A stretch of DNA of 64,000 nt. Source: Beta vulgaris subsp. vulgaris. Taxonomy: Eukaryota; Streptophyta; Magnoliopsida; Caryophyllales; Amaranthaceae. Made by a program: the position numbers and the translations under genes. The DNA lies in NCBI RefSeq assembly GCF_026745355.1, contig NC_079210.1, positions 18,270,271 to 18,334,270 on the forward strand. Direction: 5' to 3'. Each line of letters starts with the position of its first letter. The first letter of the stretch is position 1. Of the stretch, positions 35,186 through 46,108 are shown in pieces. The notes beneath the pieces are model-generated. The model did no database searches. It saw nothing but the letters and a program-made list of their open reading frames with translations, and had not been told where the DNA came from.

Positions 35186-35429
35186 TCTTCTTGCTTTGCT
35201 TGAGAGAAACTTTGCTAATTTCTCTTGAGTGTTCTTCACAAACTCTAAACACAAGTTCTTGTTGTTTCATTTATAAGATCATCTAAGTGAACTGTTCTCT
35301 CCATTGTATCTCATTAGTTATTTCGTGTTAACCCGGTGATCCTAGAGGCGCGAAATTAAACTAATAGGAAAGCGTAATTTCCGTGCCTTGGAGTGGGATA
35401 TCCGGTTCTCTCGTTGATCACACCAAACA
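35186..35429 (+). repeat. copia-1 3' LTR, right part
   Basis: It resumes at tcttcttgctttgc and matches 13661..13903, ending cacaccaaaca. The second tgaat TSD is at 35430..35434. Confidence 0.95.
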
Positions 35430-35434
35430 TGAAT

Positions 35435-35510
35435 GATGCGAACACCACTATACTATCACCTGTTATTCATGGTATGTAGCAAGTATAGTGAGATTTCTGT
35501 TCAAGAAAAG
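35435..35510. other. Host sequence between two retrotransposons
   Basis: This 76-bp remnant of the pre-insertion locus lies between copia-1 and the Tat element. It ends in aaaag, the Tat TSD. It was originally continuous with 46109 onward. Confidence 0.8.
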
Positions 35511-35957
35511 TGTTCTGGTATGGGACAAATCACAGGGTGCTGAACCGGTAAGTCCTTGTATTCAAGCCGGGTTGGATTCCTGCAAAATAGAATAAGTGAA
35601 CTAGCCTCGGGGGTTGATCCGAGGAACGCCCCTCCGATGCCTAAGTCAGTATTAGGTTTAAAGCCGGTAGCTCTTAAGTATAATGTATTGGGATTCGTGT
35701 ACGTACCTTATGACTCAGATCAACGGAGTATTTATAGGGACTTGATTAAGCCCATCTCATTGTTGGACCCGGTAATTACGGGAGAGATTCCCAAGAATAT
35801 TCCTTTAGGATATATTCTTATCTTTTACTGAAAATATATCTTTTTAGGCCCGTAGGCGCTGTAGATATAAAATGGATCTTAGCCCAGACTCGTAAGCCCA
35901 AAAGCTATTAGACCGGTATCAATTGAACCGGTATGGAACTTAGTCAGCCCCCATACA
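35511..35957 (-). repeat. Tat element 3' LTR
   Basis: 447 bp. The same 91-codon plus-strand ORF occurs in both LTRs and is LTR sequence, not a gene. On minus the adjacent ggcttggggctagt (35958..35971) is the likely polypurine tract. Confidence 0.95.
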
Positions 35958-36212
35958 ACTAGCCCCAAGCCGGTATGCCTATTGTAGGCGTATCCGGTTT
36001 AATAGGTTGCAAACCGTTATGGGAGATGCTGAGTTACTTTTAGCGAGAGAATGTGAATCGTTGTCAGGGAATTCCAACGGTCACCTCGAGCTGCGCACCT
36101 ACATTGAAAGCTCTTCGAAGAGTGGTTGCTTCACAGCTGGGTGCTACTAAAACACGTGGCATGATCATGTCGGGAAGACGAAGCGTCACTTAATCTCGAC
36201 CGCGACTTTTCC

Positions 36213-36220
36213 TATAAATA
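36213..36220 (+). promoter_or_regulatory. TATA box of the Tat antisense gene
   Basis: tataaata in the context tttcctataaatacctc lies outside the LTR, about 230 bp upstream of the antisense ATG (36445). CT-rich leader sequence follows (36225..36310). It would give a plus-strand transcript independent of the LTR promoter. Confidence 0.6.
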
Positions 36221-36444
36221 CCTCTTGTGCGTCCTCTACTTCTCATTCTTGCAATCTCTCTCTTGTGATCGCGCTCATATCGGACTTTCTCTCTCCAAAA
36301 CCTTTCGTTTTCTTGGCGGTATTTGTCTGACCTCTCATTCCGGCCTCATGCTACCAGTTGATTCCGGTGTATTTTCCCTTTGCGTCTTTACTTCCAGGTA
36401 TTTTATCAAAACTTTCTCCGATCTTTCATACCGTCTTATTTATA

Positions 36445-39286
36445 ATGTCGTCCAATTCTGAAAATTCTGATTCCCAAGACATATCTAAGTCTCCTTCTAT
36501 CATGAGTGAGAGTGATGCCGAGTCTGATAACACCTCCATTAGGTCTGTAGAGGTTACCACTTCTCCCCTGGTTACTCCTACTTCAGAACATAGGGTAAAT
36601 AGCCAGAATGATTGTAGTACTTCCGGTAGACAAGATGTGGAGCCGGCCATTCGTGCCTCCCCCTTAAAGATGGTACTGGGACAAGCCGGGGCTTTAGGTC
36701 AGTATGGAACCATGAGAGGTCTAGCTGAACATTCCCCTGAATTGTTTCCTTCCGGCTCGTCCCCTGTCAGGCACTCTACCTTTGAGGTGGGTGAGACATC
36801 CTATAGACCGGTACCTAGGGAGATTCCGGCCTCTCCTGTCCACTCAGATGCGGTAGAGAGTATAGAAAAATATGTAGCAGGGACGGATGAGGAGTCCACC
36901 ACCTTAGAAGCTGAGTCGGATTCTGACCGAGAGGACCCTCCCGAGATAATCCCTGAGGATTCTGATGAGGATACCCTAGCGGAACTGTTCATGCCGCCCA
37001 GTGATGAGGGCTGTGCTGGTAGTGTCCAATTAGATAGCGGCTGGGCAAGGACCTGCCGGCAAAGCAAATTTCTGATTAAGGGTCCCCAATATTTTGCTTT
37101 TCCGGATGATTACAAATTAGTCCTCCCGGCTGAAGGAAGCCGTGTAACAGATTGCCCTTCCGGTCATGTGGCTATTTATGCCCACATGCTTGATTTTGGA
37201 CTGCGATTTCCCTTGGATCCATTTTTCGTCAAGGTCTTTAAAGCCTGGAACATATGTTTGGCCCAACTGACCCCCTTAGGATGGCGGAATTTGATGGCCT
37301 ATGCTTGGGTTGTCCGTTATAAGGGTTTTCCGGAAACCTTGAACCTCTTCCGCAAACTCCACTGGATTAAGGAAGACGGCTCTGCCAAGGGTAAAGGGGC
37401 CGGGAAGAAAAGGAAGTCCCGGGATAACGAGCTTGAGGGCCGTGGCGGGTGGATGTCGATATACACGAAAGCGGGTAAGTTAACGGTCTACCCCAAACCT
37501 AGCTCCCTCAAGCTCTGGAGAGGCCGATTCTTCTGGGTGCGTGTTCCTGATGATTTCCCTTTGAGACGTCAATGGACTAAACCCCGTTCTCGCATGGAAC
37601 ATATCAGGGATAGGGGTTTAACCGCCGGGAACGTGTGCCTTTGATTACTTCGCGTCGGACTCTATCCCGGCGCTGAGAGGCAAGAAGAGGATACCAGTTC
37701 CCAAGTACTGGCTTCCTCACACCAGCTATGTTTTTACTAACCCGGCTTTGTCGGCCTTAGGCTTCTGCCGGTCTGACCCATACGGTGTGTTTTGTTTTTG
37801 CTTTTGTTAGCTATCTGCCTGCTTTAATTGCTGTTTTCTGACTGCGATCTCGTCCTCTTTGTAGGCAAGGATTTCCTGATCCGTGAAGCCCTTCACGTCG
37901 ACAGATCTTACCGGCCTTTGAGTAACATGCCTCCTAAGCCTGCAAGCAAGTACGTCCCTATCCAACTGCCGGCTGGTGGCGGTCGAGGAGGCCGAGGTGG
38001 TCGGGGGTCCGTCCGGAGATCCGGTACTGACGACGATGTCAGGGATACTATTCCCCTGCAACGCCGTCAGGCGGAGGTCCAGGCCCGGAAAAGGAAACCG
38101 GAGCAGACGGTGGCCGAGCCGGCGGCCAAAAAGATTGCCTCTAGGGCGGGCAAGGACAAGGAAACTAATGTTTCCACTGCTCCCCCCTTGCTTTCCGGCC
38201 GGGTTGCCGAGGTAGGTACCTCCTCCCTACGGCCCAAGATCTATAAGCAACTTACTCTGCCGGATATGGTTCCCGGCCTGGAGTCCTTCGCCAAGCCCAG
38301 AAAGCAGGGCTATCTGGAGCGAGACCGGATGGAGATGCCGGATATTTTGAAGAGGCGTTGGGCTCGCTCTCCGGTGAAGAATGGCGAGAAGTTCGATCCA
38401 AAGATGACTGTTTTGGACGACGAATCGCTGCTCTTGGACCGTCCTCTTGAGGGCGGGAATGGATACCGTATTTTAAAAGCTACGCAGCTTAAATACGACA
38501 TTCCGGTGGACGAGGTTTATACGCTTGCCACCACGCATGCGCATAATTTGGCCCTGGTAAGATCAACAACCTTTACCTTTTCTTTTGCAAGTTTGCTATC
38601 GGTCTATTCGTTGTCTTGATCTTTCTGTTTCTCTTTGCCTTTTGCAGTCTGCCCAGTCCGGTAAAGAGCTCTGCGACTTCTACCGGTACTTCCAGACTTC
38701 TTACTTCAACGAAGTTAAGGAGAATAAGGAGCTGAAAGGTAGAATGGCCGTTAAGGAGCAAGAGCTGCTTGCGGCAATTACCGAGAAGAACGACGCGCTG
38801 GCTGCGGAGAGCAAGGCTGATGCCACCCTCACAAAGGCGGTGGAAGATCACTCTCTGGTCCTGTTCAATAAGGATGAGGAGATTAGGCTTCTCCGGGAGC
38901 AAATTTCTGAAGCCAAAGAGCTGGAGCGTGCCACCGTTAAGGAGTACCAGAAGGGTATGGACTTTGTAAGCCGCTTACTCAATCGGTACAACGGTGGCTG
39001 GTCTGCGGTCATGAGATGTGTTCGTCACACCTTCCCGGATCTCGACTGGTCCAGGATCGAGGAGGCGCATACCAACCTCGTCCATGGGCTACCAGTTGAA
39101 GGTGAGGACCTGGATCCCGGTGTTACTGAAGCTGACATCGCCAATGCTGACCCCAGAATTGAATTTGAGGAGGAGCAAGAGGCTGTCAACGACGCCGCCG
39201 ATACTGTCAACCCTGATGCCGATCCTACTCTGGAGGAGCCAGTGGTTGTTGTTGACGGCTCTGAGGAGGAAGAGCAAACCAAGTAG
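36445..39286 (+). pseudogene. Tat antisense gene (gypsy-type transposon domain), three exons
   Basis: I chose the start at MSSNSENSDS, after the TATA and leader. Exon 1 (36445..37784) has a Ser/Glu-rich acidic N-terminus and then the putative gypsy-type transposon domain (Transposase_28 type): HMLDFGLRFPLDPFFV and WRNLMAYAWVVRYKG. The frame shifts by one base at about 37635. Intron 1 is 37785..37864 (GT...TAG) and intron 2 is 38557..38647 (GTAAGA...TTTGCAG); both joins keep the frame. Exon 2 (37865..38556) has a basic Gly/Arg-rich stretch. Exon 3 (38648..39286) has a coiled coil and an acidic C-terminus ending EEEEQTK. The full product would be about 890 residues. Antisense ORFs of this kind between pol and the 3' LTR are known from Tat-group elements. 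Function unknown. Confidence 0.75.
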
Positions 39287-39595
39287 ACTCTCAGCCTTCC
39301 TCCTTGCCCTTCTTGTATTGGGTCACTTTGTGGGTGGTGTGCTTTACGCCTCCATGCCGTCTTTCTTCTTGGGCAGCCAAACTCTCTTTACCGTTCTGTA
39401 AATCCGTTCGCCTGTGATCGGCTTTTTGCTTTTCTTTTGGCGGTCATACCGTATGTGGTTGACTGTTTAGCTCTAGGATTGTAATTTTTCATTGATTAAT
39501 GAAGTGCAATTTTTTGATGGACTTTCATATCGTCTTTTGTTATATGTTATGTTTATCGTGGTTATTGACCGATTTCCATGTTGTTATTGACGGTT
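39287..39595 (+). other. 3' region of the antisense gene
   Basis: Non-coding after the stop at 39286. It contains aatttttcattgattaatgaa (39485..39505), an AT-rich stretch suited to polyadenylation. No canonical aataaa was found. Confidence 0.4.
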
Positions 39596-40030
39596 TAATG
39601 CTTAATTTATTTTATACCGGTAGACCCACGAAGGTCATTGACCGGTTTCACACTATTGATTAATTCAGCAGATCCGCTAAGGTCATTGACTGATTAATCA
39701 ATAATGCTTAATTTATTTTATACCGGCAGATCCACGAAGGTCATTGACCGGTTTCACACTACTGATTAATTCAGCAGATCAACTAAGGTCATTGACTGAT
39801 TAATCAATAATGCTTAATTTGTTTTATACCGGCAGATCCACGAAGGTCATTGACCGGTTTCACACTATTGATTAATTCAGCAGATCCACGAAGGTCATTG
39901 ACTGATTAATCAATAATGCTTAATTTGTTTTATACCGGCAGATCCACGAAGGTCATTGACCGGTTTCACACTATTGATTAATTCAGCAGATCCACGAAGG
40001 TCATTGACTGATTAATCAATAATGCTTAAT
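39596..40030. repeat. 106-bp tandem repeats in the Tat 3' region
   Basis: Four consecutive units start at taatgctta (39596, 39702, 39808, 39914), with the next partial unit at 40020; each is 106 bp. Each unit contains two copies of gcagatccacgaaggtcatt-like sequence, one followed by accggtttcacac and the other by tgattaatcaataatgc, so it is built from two diverged half-units of about 53 bp. The units differ by only a few bases. Tat-group elements are known for such 3' tandem repeats. Confidence 0.93.
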
Positions 40031-40196
40031 GGGATGGGGCAGCATTGACTGATGTGTGTGGAAGATGCTCATTTTATTAAGATAAAACGGCTTTTCTCGG
40101 TTATGCCGGAATTATTGCCTACACTTAAGCTGATAAAAATTTTCGGCACAGGCACCTGATTATTCAATCCTACTGGCAACATTGCCCATCTTTTAA

Positions 40197-41638
40197 CTAA
40201 ACATAGTATTCCTTAAGGACACTGGCGTTCCAACTATTTTTCAACAGCTTGCCTGCCATGTCTTCGAGCCGATATGACCCTGGTACTATCTCTTCTTTCA
40301 CCAAGTAAGGTCCTTCCCAATTGGCCGTGAGCTTTCCGTCCACGTGGACTTTTCCCGTTGCTGCCGTCCGCCTGAGGACGAGGTCTCCTTTGGAGATAGG
40401 ACGGCTTCGTACTCTTTTATTGTAGGATTTGCTTATCCGGTCTTTGTATGCTGCCGACCTCAGCTCTGCAGCTAATCTGACCTCTTGTAAGAGGTCTAAG
40501 TCCGCCAGTTGGGCAGTCCTACTTCCACCGGGAGTACCGCCTCTGCCCCGAAAGCTACCCTGAACGGGGTTTCTCCGGTGGCCTCCTATTCGGTGGTCCT
40601 GTTGGACCACAGCACTACTGGTACCATGTCGGCCCATGCTCCCTTCAGCTCATCCAACCTTTTCTTAAGGGCATTGAGGATTTGTTTGTTAGCGGCTTCA
40701 GCTTGGCCGTTGCTTTGCGGATGGCAGACTGAAGAGTAGGCGAACTTGATGCTGTAAGGGCGCAAAAAGTCGCGTATCGGACCGCAATCGAACTGGACGC
40801 CATGATCCATTACTATTCCCATCGGGATGCCGAACCTAGTGATGATGTTTTGCCAGATAAACTTCTTTACCTGATTAGCCATTATTTTTGCCGTTGGCTC
40901 TGCCTCTATCCATTTCGTGAAGTAGTCAATACCCACTATTAAGAATTTTCTTCCCCCGGATGCCGGCGTAAAGGGCCCTATAATGTCCATCCCCCACTGC
41001 GCGAAAGGGATTGGATTTAATATCGGCTGGAGATCATTGGCCGGCTGGTTGATCACTGGTGCGAACCTTTGACACTTATCGCATTTTTTCACGTAGGTTT
41101 GGGCATCCGTCAGCATTGTAGGCCAGTAAAACCCTGCTCGCAGTGCTTTCAGCGCTAACGCTTTACCACCGATATGGTTCCCGCATATTCCTTCATGAAT
41201 TTCCTCAATTATTTTTGTCGCTTCGTTGGCCGTGACGCACCTTAGTAAAGGTAGTGAGAACCCTTTCTTGTACAACTGCCCTTGAAAGATGCAATACCAG
41301 ACAGAATCCCTTCTCAGTTTTTGTGCCGTCATCTTATCTTCCGGGAGCTCACCTTTGAGCTTATATGCCAGTATACCCTCATACCATTCTGATTCGGTAG
41401 CGATTGTATTAACGGATGTGGGACAACTTCTATACTTCTGTCTACCAAGGTCTCCACCCTGACGTTCCTTTTCTTGTCGCTTAGACTGGAACTCGCCAGT
41501 TTTGATAAGGCGTCTGCCGCCATGTTTTCTGCTCTCGGGACCAATTGCACTTCGAAGCTTTGTAGTCCCTTTACCATGTTCTTTACCAGATGTAGGTATT
41601 TCTGCATTACCGGTTCTCGGCCTCATACGTTCCCTCAA
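40197..41638 (-). pseudogene. Tat integrase
   Basis: The frame 41638..40586 carries the HHCC zinc domain (H in IHEGICGNH, and CDKCQRF). The rve core follows, with its first Asp in WGMDIIGPF, second Asp in VMDHGVQFD, and Glu in SNGQAEAANKQIL. After a frame change near 40600, 40637..40197 gives the C-terminal domain (WEGPYLVKEEIVPGSYRL, ending KEYYV at 40197). Upstream, 41607..41329 in another frame holds the end of the second RNase H and the linker. No chromodomain is seen at the C-terminus, as expected for Tat rather than chromoviruses. Confidence 0.88.
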
Positions 41639-42434
41639 TTTGGCTTGAGATTAATTGTGAGTCCGTTATCATAATGACGTTTCTTGCTCCAGCCGCAATG
41701 CTCAGACTTAGTCCGGCCAGGGCTGCTTCGTACTCAGCTTCATTGTTGGAGGCCTTAAACCCGAAGCGGATGGCATGTTCAAAGATTTCCCCTTCCGGAG
41801 ATGTCATGACCACTCCGGCTCCGGCTCCACTCTGGGCTGCTGATCCATCCACCTCGATTTTCCACCTGCCGGCGGATTCTGCGGGTTCAGAGTAAGTTGT
41901 CTCCACTATGAAGTCTGCTAAAGCTTGGGCTTTGATCGCGGTACGCGGCCGGTATTCTATGTCGAACTCCGACAGCTCGATTGCCCACTTCAATAGTCTC
42001 CCTGTGGTGTCTAGTTTGTGGAGGGCTTTTTCCAAAGGCTGATTTGTGAGGACTTGGACAGTGTGGGAGTCAAAGTATGGTCTCAGCTTTCTTGCTGCAA
42101 TCAAGACGGCATAGGCCATTTTTTCCAGCAGTTCATACCTCTGCTCTGCTCCGGCAAGTACGTGACTGACAAAGTATATGGGGCTTTGCTGCCCCTCCCG
42201 ATTCACCAGTAACACCGCCGCGACCGTCTTCTCGGTTACCGACACATATAGCTGTAGTTTTTCCCCCAACTCTGGCCGGGTTATGGTGGGCAGTCGTTGG
42301 AAGTGCTCCTTTACCTTTTCGAAGGCTTGCTTCTGCTCTTCTCCCCATTCAAACTTCTTATTTCCTCGGAGTATTTTGAAGAATGGCAAGGCCTTCTCTG
42401 CTGATTTGGAAACGAACCTTGTTAGGGCCGCCAT
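41329..42434 (-). pseudogene. Tat RNase H and second (archaeal-type-like) RNase H
   Basis: The frame 42434..41607 starts in the RT thumb (LPFFKILRGNKKFEW). It passes through a degenerate gypsy RNase H (KTVAAVLLVNREGQQSPIYF, LRPYFDSHTVQVLTN). A linker ends in ALADFIVE, and a second RNase H follows, with WKIEVDGSAAQSGAGAGVV (first Asp), ASNNEAEYEAAL (Glu) and MITDSQLI (Asp). After a frameshift at about 41607 its C-terminal part continues in 41607..41329 (FEVQLVPRAENMAADALSK). The second domain has the intact catalytic series. In the Tat clade this extra RNase H is thought to have been acquired separately. Confidence 0.88.
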
Positions 42435-42516
42435 CCTCCCTGTAGCTTTTGAATGTCCCGGATGCTCTTTGGCTCCGGGAGGTCACTGATGGCTTTAATT
42501 TTGTCCGGGTTGGCAT

Positions 42517-43401
42517 CTATCCCCTTTCGCTCACCATGAAGCCGAGGAACTTGCCGGATCGTACTCCAAACACGCACTTCTTCGGGTTTAACTTCATTTG
42601 GTGTTGCCGGAGTGTTTCGAATGTTTCTTCTAGGTCAACTATATGGTCCTCTTCAGTTAAGCTCTTAACTATACTGTCGTCCACATATACTTCTACATTT
42701 CTGCCTTTTTGGTGTTCGAAGATCTTGTCTACCAGCTTTTGATAGGTAGCACCGGCATTTTTGAGTCCAAACGGCATTGCTTTGTAGGCGTAAACTCCCG
42801 CGTCTGTGATGAAGGCCGCTTTATTCCTGTCGGACTCGAGCAAGCTTATCTGGTGGTACCCTGAGAAAGCATCCATGAAACTCAACAATGCATGGCCGCT
42901 AGTTGAGTCTACTAGCTGGTCAATTCTTGGCAATGGGTAGCAGTCCTTTGGGCAGGCTTTGTTGAGGTCGGTAAAGTCTACACACATGCGCCATGTCCCA
43001 TTGGATTTTTTCACCATTACTACATTTGCCAACCACTCCGGGTAGTCGCAGGGTTCAATAAAGTCTGCCGCCAGCAGCTTGTCTACTTCCACCTTAATAG
43101 CCGCGTTCTTTTCTGCTGAGAAGTTTCGCTTCTTTTGCTTTACCGGCCTTACGTCCTCGTTAACGTTCAGGCGATGTACCATGAAATCCGGATCAATGCC
43201 CGGCATTTCGTCTGCCGAGAAGGCGAAAATGTCGGCATGCCCTCTTAACAGGGAAATTAAGTTGACCTTCACTTCTTCACCCAAATCAGATCCGATTTTC
43301 ACTGTTCTGTCAGGTCTGTCTTCTTCCAAACTTATTTCTTCCGTTTCTCCCGCAGGGCTAGGCCTCGGCTGATCTGCCGGCCTTCCCTCGAAATTCTCCA
43401 T
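42517..43401 (-). pseudogene. Tat reverse transcriptase
   Basis: Open for 295 codons. It contains the gypsy RT series: ADFIEPCDYPEWLANVV, WRMCVDFTDLNKACPKD, SFMDAFSGYHQI (catalytic Asp), MPFGLKNAGATYQ and the VEVYVDDSIVKS box with both Asp, then GKFLGFMV. Upstream residues include the protease-RT linker. The thumb and RNase H continue in a different frame after about 42480. The RT domain itself appears intact. Confidence 0.92.
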
Positions 43402-43615
43402 GGACAGGTCCTTCCTGACCTTATTTTCCAGCCTTCTCCGTTTTCTTTCCGACGGCGGCGTGTCGGCGGTCTTTTATGAGCAGAGTGTTTTAGTGCGGTA
43501 AGGTAGCATGCCCTTGCCGACTCTTGATTGCCTCTGATTTCTTCTGGGTTACCGTCATTAGAGGTGTAGATCATGGTAAGGTGATATGTTGAGACCACAG
43601 CCTGGGCGTCATGAA

Positions 43616-45588
43616 TTAGGGCCTCCCAATGATGGCATTATACGCCGCCGGGACGTCTACAACCAGAAATTCCACCATGAGGTCCTTCGACCGGGACCCT
43701 TCTCCTATTTTGACCGCCAGCTTTACCGTCCCTTCTGGGACCACAGATGCTCCTGTGAAGCCGATAACCGGGTAAGAGACTGGTTTCAGACATGTTTCGT
43801 CAAATCCCATCTTTTCAAATGTCTCTTTGTAGAGGATGTTGGCGGAGCTTCCTCCGTCCACTAGAACACGGTGAACCATCGCATTGGAAATTTGCAGAGA
43901 TACTACCAAAGGGTCGTCGTGAGGATAGACGATTCCCTTAGCGTCCTCTGAGGTAAAAGCTACAGACGGCATAGATGGGGGTGCCGCCATTTTCGGCGTG
44001 TTATAGTTCACCTGATGACGGACTTCTTTGAGGCTGGCTTTCACCCTGTGAATACTACCGCCTCTAGTTGGTCCTCCGCTGATGATGTGGATCTCAGTGA
44101 TCCTGTCCTTTACCGGCCTTCTATTGCCATTGTCGTCCTCCCTTGGAGGAGTCTTGCGATCGTTCCTTGATAGGTACTGAGTAAAGTAGCCTCGCCTAAC
44201 GAGGTCTTCAATCCCGTCTTTAAGGTCCTTACAATCGTCTGTTTTGTGGTCGTAATCATCATGAAATTCGCACCACTTGGACTTATCCCTACCCTTGTAG
44301 TACATTTTTCGCGGCCTTTGCCACTTATCGTCCTTACTATGAAGTTAAAAAATTCGGGCCCGGGATATTGTTAGAGGAGTATAATTGTGTATTTGTCTGG
44401 CCTCCCTTCGAACCCCTTTTTCACAGAGTTGCTTTCCTCTTTTCTGCCAGTTGACTCCGATTTTTTATCCTTCCGGTATTTGTCATCCCGGCGATCCTTA
44501 TCTTTGTCTTTCTCTTTGTCTTTTTCTATGGCCACTGGCCTTTTTGCGTTAGCTGCCTTGTCAAACTCTTCCCCCCTAATGAAGTCATTAGCCTTTCCCA
44601 GGACTTCTGTTAGGCATGTCATCTTTTTTCGGCCGAGATAACTGCGAAATGGGTGCCTTCTTTCAACCCCGTCATTAGGGCCAGTACTGCTGCTTCCTGC
44701 TGCAGTGTTGGGATGGTGACGGCTTCGGCATTGAAACGCCGACATAATCCCTCAAGCTTTCAGTCTCCCCTTGTTTAATAGACATTAACTCGCCGGTTGT
44801 TCGTTCGCGACGCTTATTGCTGACAAAGTGTGTCACGAACATGGATGTCAGTTGCCGGAAATCGAACACAGTTGCCGGCGGAATGCTTTTAAACCAGGTC
44901 TGCCCCAACCCGGTTAAGGTGGATGGGAACACCTTACACCATGCTGAGTCAGTATCAGTGTACAACATCATATGGCCCTCATAAGCCGAGAGGTGATCCT
45001 CTGGGTCCGTCTTACCGTCATACTTACATGTCGGCATTTTCAGTTTTTCCATGGGCTCCTGTAGAATTGCAGTGGAAAAGGGGGAATTCCGCAATGACAC
45101 CTGCGCTCTACGCCGGTATTCACTTCGGCTTCTCGGCTGGGAGGAATGCTGCTGAACCTCAGTATCCTGCGCCTCCTCCTCTTCTTCCTCCTCATTCCCC
45201 ACCTGCTCTGTGGGGGTCTTCGAATGCGCCACCTGATCCTGGTCATGCCGATCTCGCTCACCTTGGCGGCCCGTCCATGGAGTACGAAGTTTTCTCACCG
45301 GACTGTGGGCTCTGCTCAAGGGTCGCTTTGGCCGGGGACCGGTCGGTGGAGTTCCGCTTGCCATTGCCTGAAACACTTCCGCTGCGCTTCTGAGTTGCTC
45401 TGGGGTGAACATATTCTGCAAGGTGTGGAAGATATCTTCCTGGGGAGTTTCAGGAGTTTTCCTAGTGTTCACAGGCGGTCGAGTTGCCTAGCGGCCGGCA
45501 GCGGAGTTGAATACCCCGGGGGTGCTTGGTCAATGGGGACATTGTTCTCATCGGTTTCCGGCATCCCTAATGGCTGCTTAGGATCCAT
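43616..45588 (-). pseudogene. Tat gag and protease
   Basis: The likely start is ATG 45588 (MDPKQPLGMPETDE). The frame shifts at about 45475 into 45472..44675, which holds the acidic/basic N-terminus and the retrotransposon Gag capsid region (YDGKTDPEDHLSAYEGHM, WFKSIPPATVFDFRQLTSMF). It shifts again at about 44740 into 44745..44371 (a Lys/Asp-rich linker), and again to 44305..43616. That last part contains the C/H motif CEFHDDYDHKTDDC, typical of Tat Gag instead of a normal CCHC knuckle, followed by the protease (HRVLVDGGSSANILY, and YNAIIGRP at the end). Several indels, so no full Gag is produced as read. Confidence 0.85.
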
Positions 45589-45641
45589 AAGGGTTGTTTG
45601 GATGCAAGGGACGGCTTAGACTACAAGGTATTGTTCTCCCC

Positions 45642-45657
45642 TCCTTCTAGCGCCAAT
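45642..45657 (-). other. Tat primer binding site
   Basis: On minus the sequence right after the 5' LTR is attggcgctagaagga. The ttggcgc start is the common primer-site motif of Tat/Athila-type gypsy elements and differs from the initiator-Met site of the other elements here. I cannot assign the tRNA with certainty. Confidence 0.65.
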
Positions 45658-45658
45658 T

Positions 45659-46103
45659 GTTCCGATATGGGACAAATCACAGGGTTCTGAACCGGTAAGT
45701 CCTTGTATTCAAGCCGGGTTGGATTCCTGCAAAATAGAATAAGTGAACTAGCCTCGGGGGTTGATCCGAGGAACGCCCCTCCGATGCCTAAGTCAGTATT
45801 AGGTTTAAAGCCGGTAGCTCTTAAGTATAATGTATTGGGATTCGTGTACGTACCTTATGACTCAGATCAACGGAGTATTTATAGGGACTTGATTAAGCCC
45901 ATCTCATTGTTGGGCCCGGTAATTACGGGAGAGATTCCGAAGAATATTCCTTTAGGATATATTCTTATCTTTTACTGAAAATATATCTTTTTAGGCCCGT
46001 AGGCGCTGTAGATATAAAATGGATCTTAGCCCAGACTCGTAAGCCCAAAAGCTATTAGACCGGTATCAATTGAACCGGTATGGAACTTAGTCAACCCCAT
46101 ACA
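45659..46103 (-). repeat. Tat element 5' LTR
   Basis: 445 bp, starting tgttccg and ending ccataca on plus. TSD aaaag follows at 46104..46108. Confidence 0.95.
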
Positions 46104-46108
46104 AAAAG

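Larger units (their letters stand above)
13191..35429 (+). mobile_element. Ty1/copia retrotransposon (copia-1), 3' LTR split by Harbinger
   Basis: The LTRs start tgttggaaca and end cacacc(t/a)aaca. The 5-bp TSD is tgaat (13186..13190 and 35430..35434). The 5' LTR is 13191..13903. The 3' LTR starts at 18333, is interrupted at 18772 by a 16.4-kb Harbinger element and resumes at 35186. Without the insertion the element is about 5.8 kb. The internal order gag, protease, integrase, RT, RNase H identifies Ty1/copia. The coding region is broken many times. Confidence 0.95.
35511..46103 (-). mobile_element. Ty3/gypsy retrotransposon of the Tat group with antisense gene
   Basis: Two short LTRs (35511..35957 and 45659..46103) run TG...CA in either reading, with TSD aaaag (35506..35510 and 46104..46108). 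By eye the LTRs differ by about six substitutions and one indel over about 446 bp, so the insertion is recent. The 10.6-kb minus-strand element carries gag, protease, RT, RNase H, a second RNase H and integrase. Next come a 106-bp tandem array and an antisense (plus-strand) gene before the 3' LTR. Dual RNase H, an antisense ORF and 3' tandem repeats all point to the Tat/Retand type. Pol is split by several frameshifts. Confidence 0.94.

Noticed and set aside
35556..35831. 91-codon ORF present twice (also 45703..45978)
   Set aside because: It lies within the LTRs of the Tat element and is duplicated only because LTRs are. No start context or family resemblance.
39596..40030. CRISPR-like array
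   Set aside because: The units are contiguous tandem repeats with no unique spacers, inside a retrotransposon.
35511..46103. Integrated pararetrovirus
   Set aside because: LTRs with TSD, an integrase core and Tat-type gag show a Ty3/gypsy retrotransposon. No movement protein or coat-protein signature of caulimovirids was seen.
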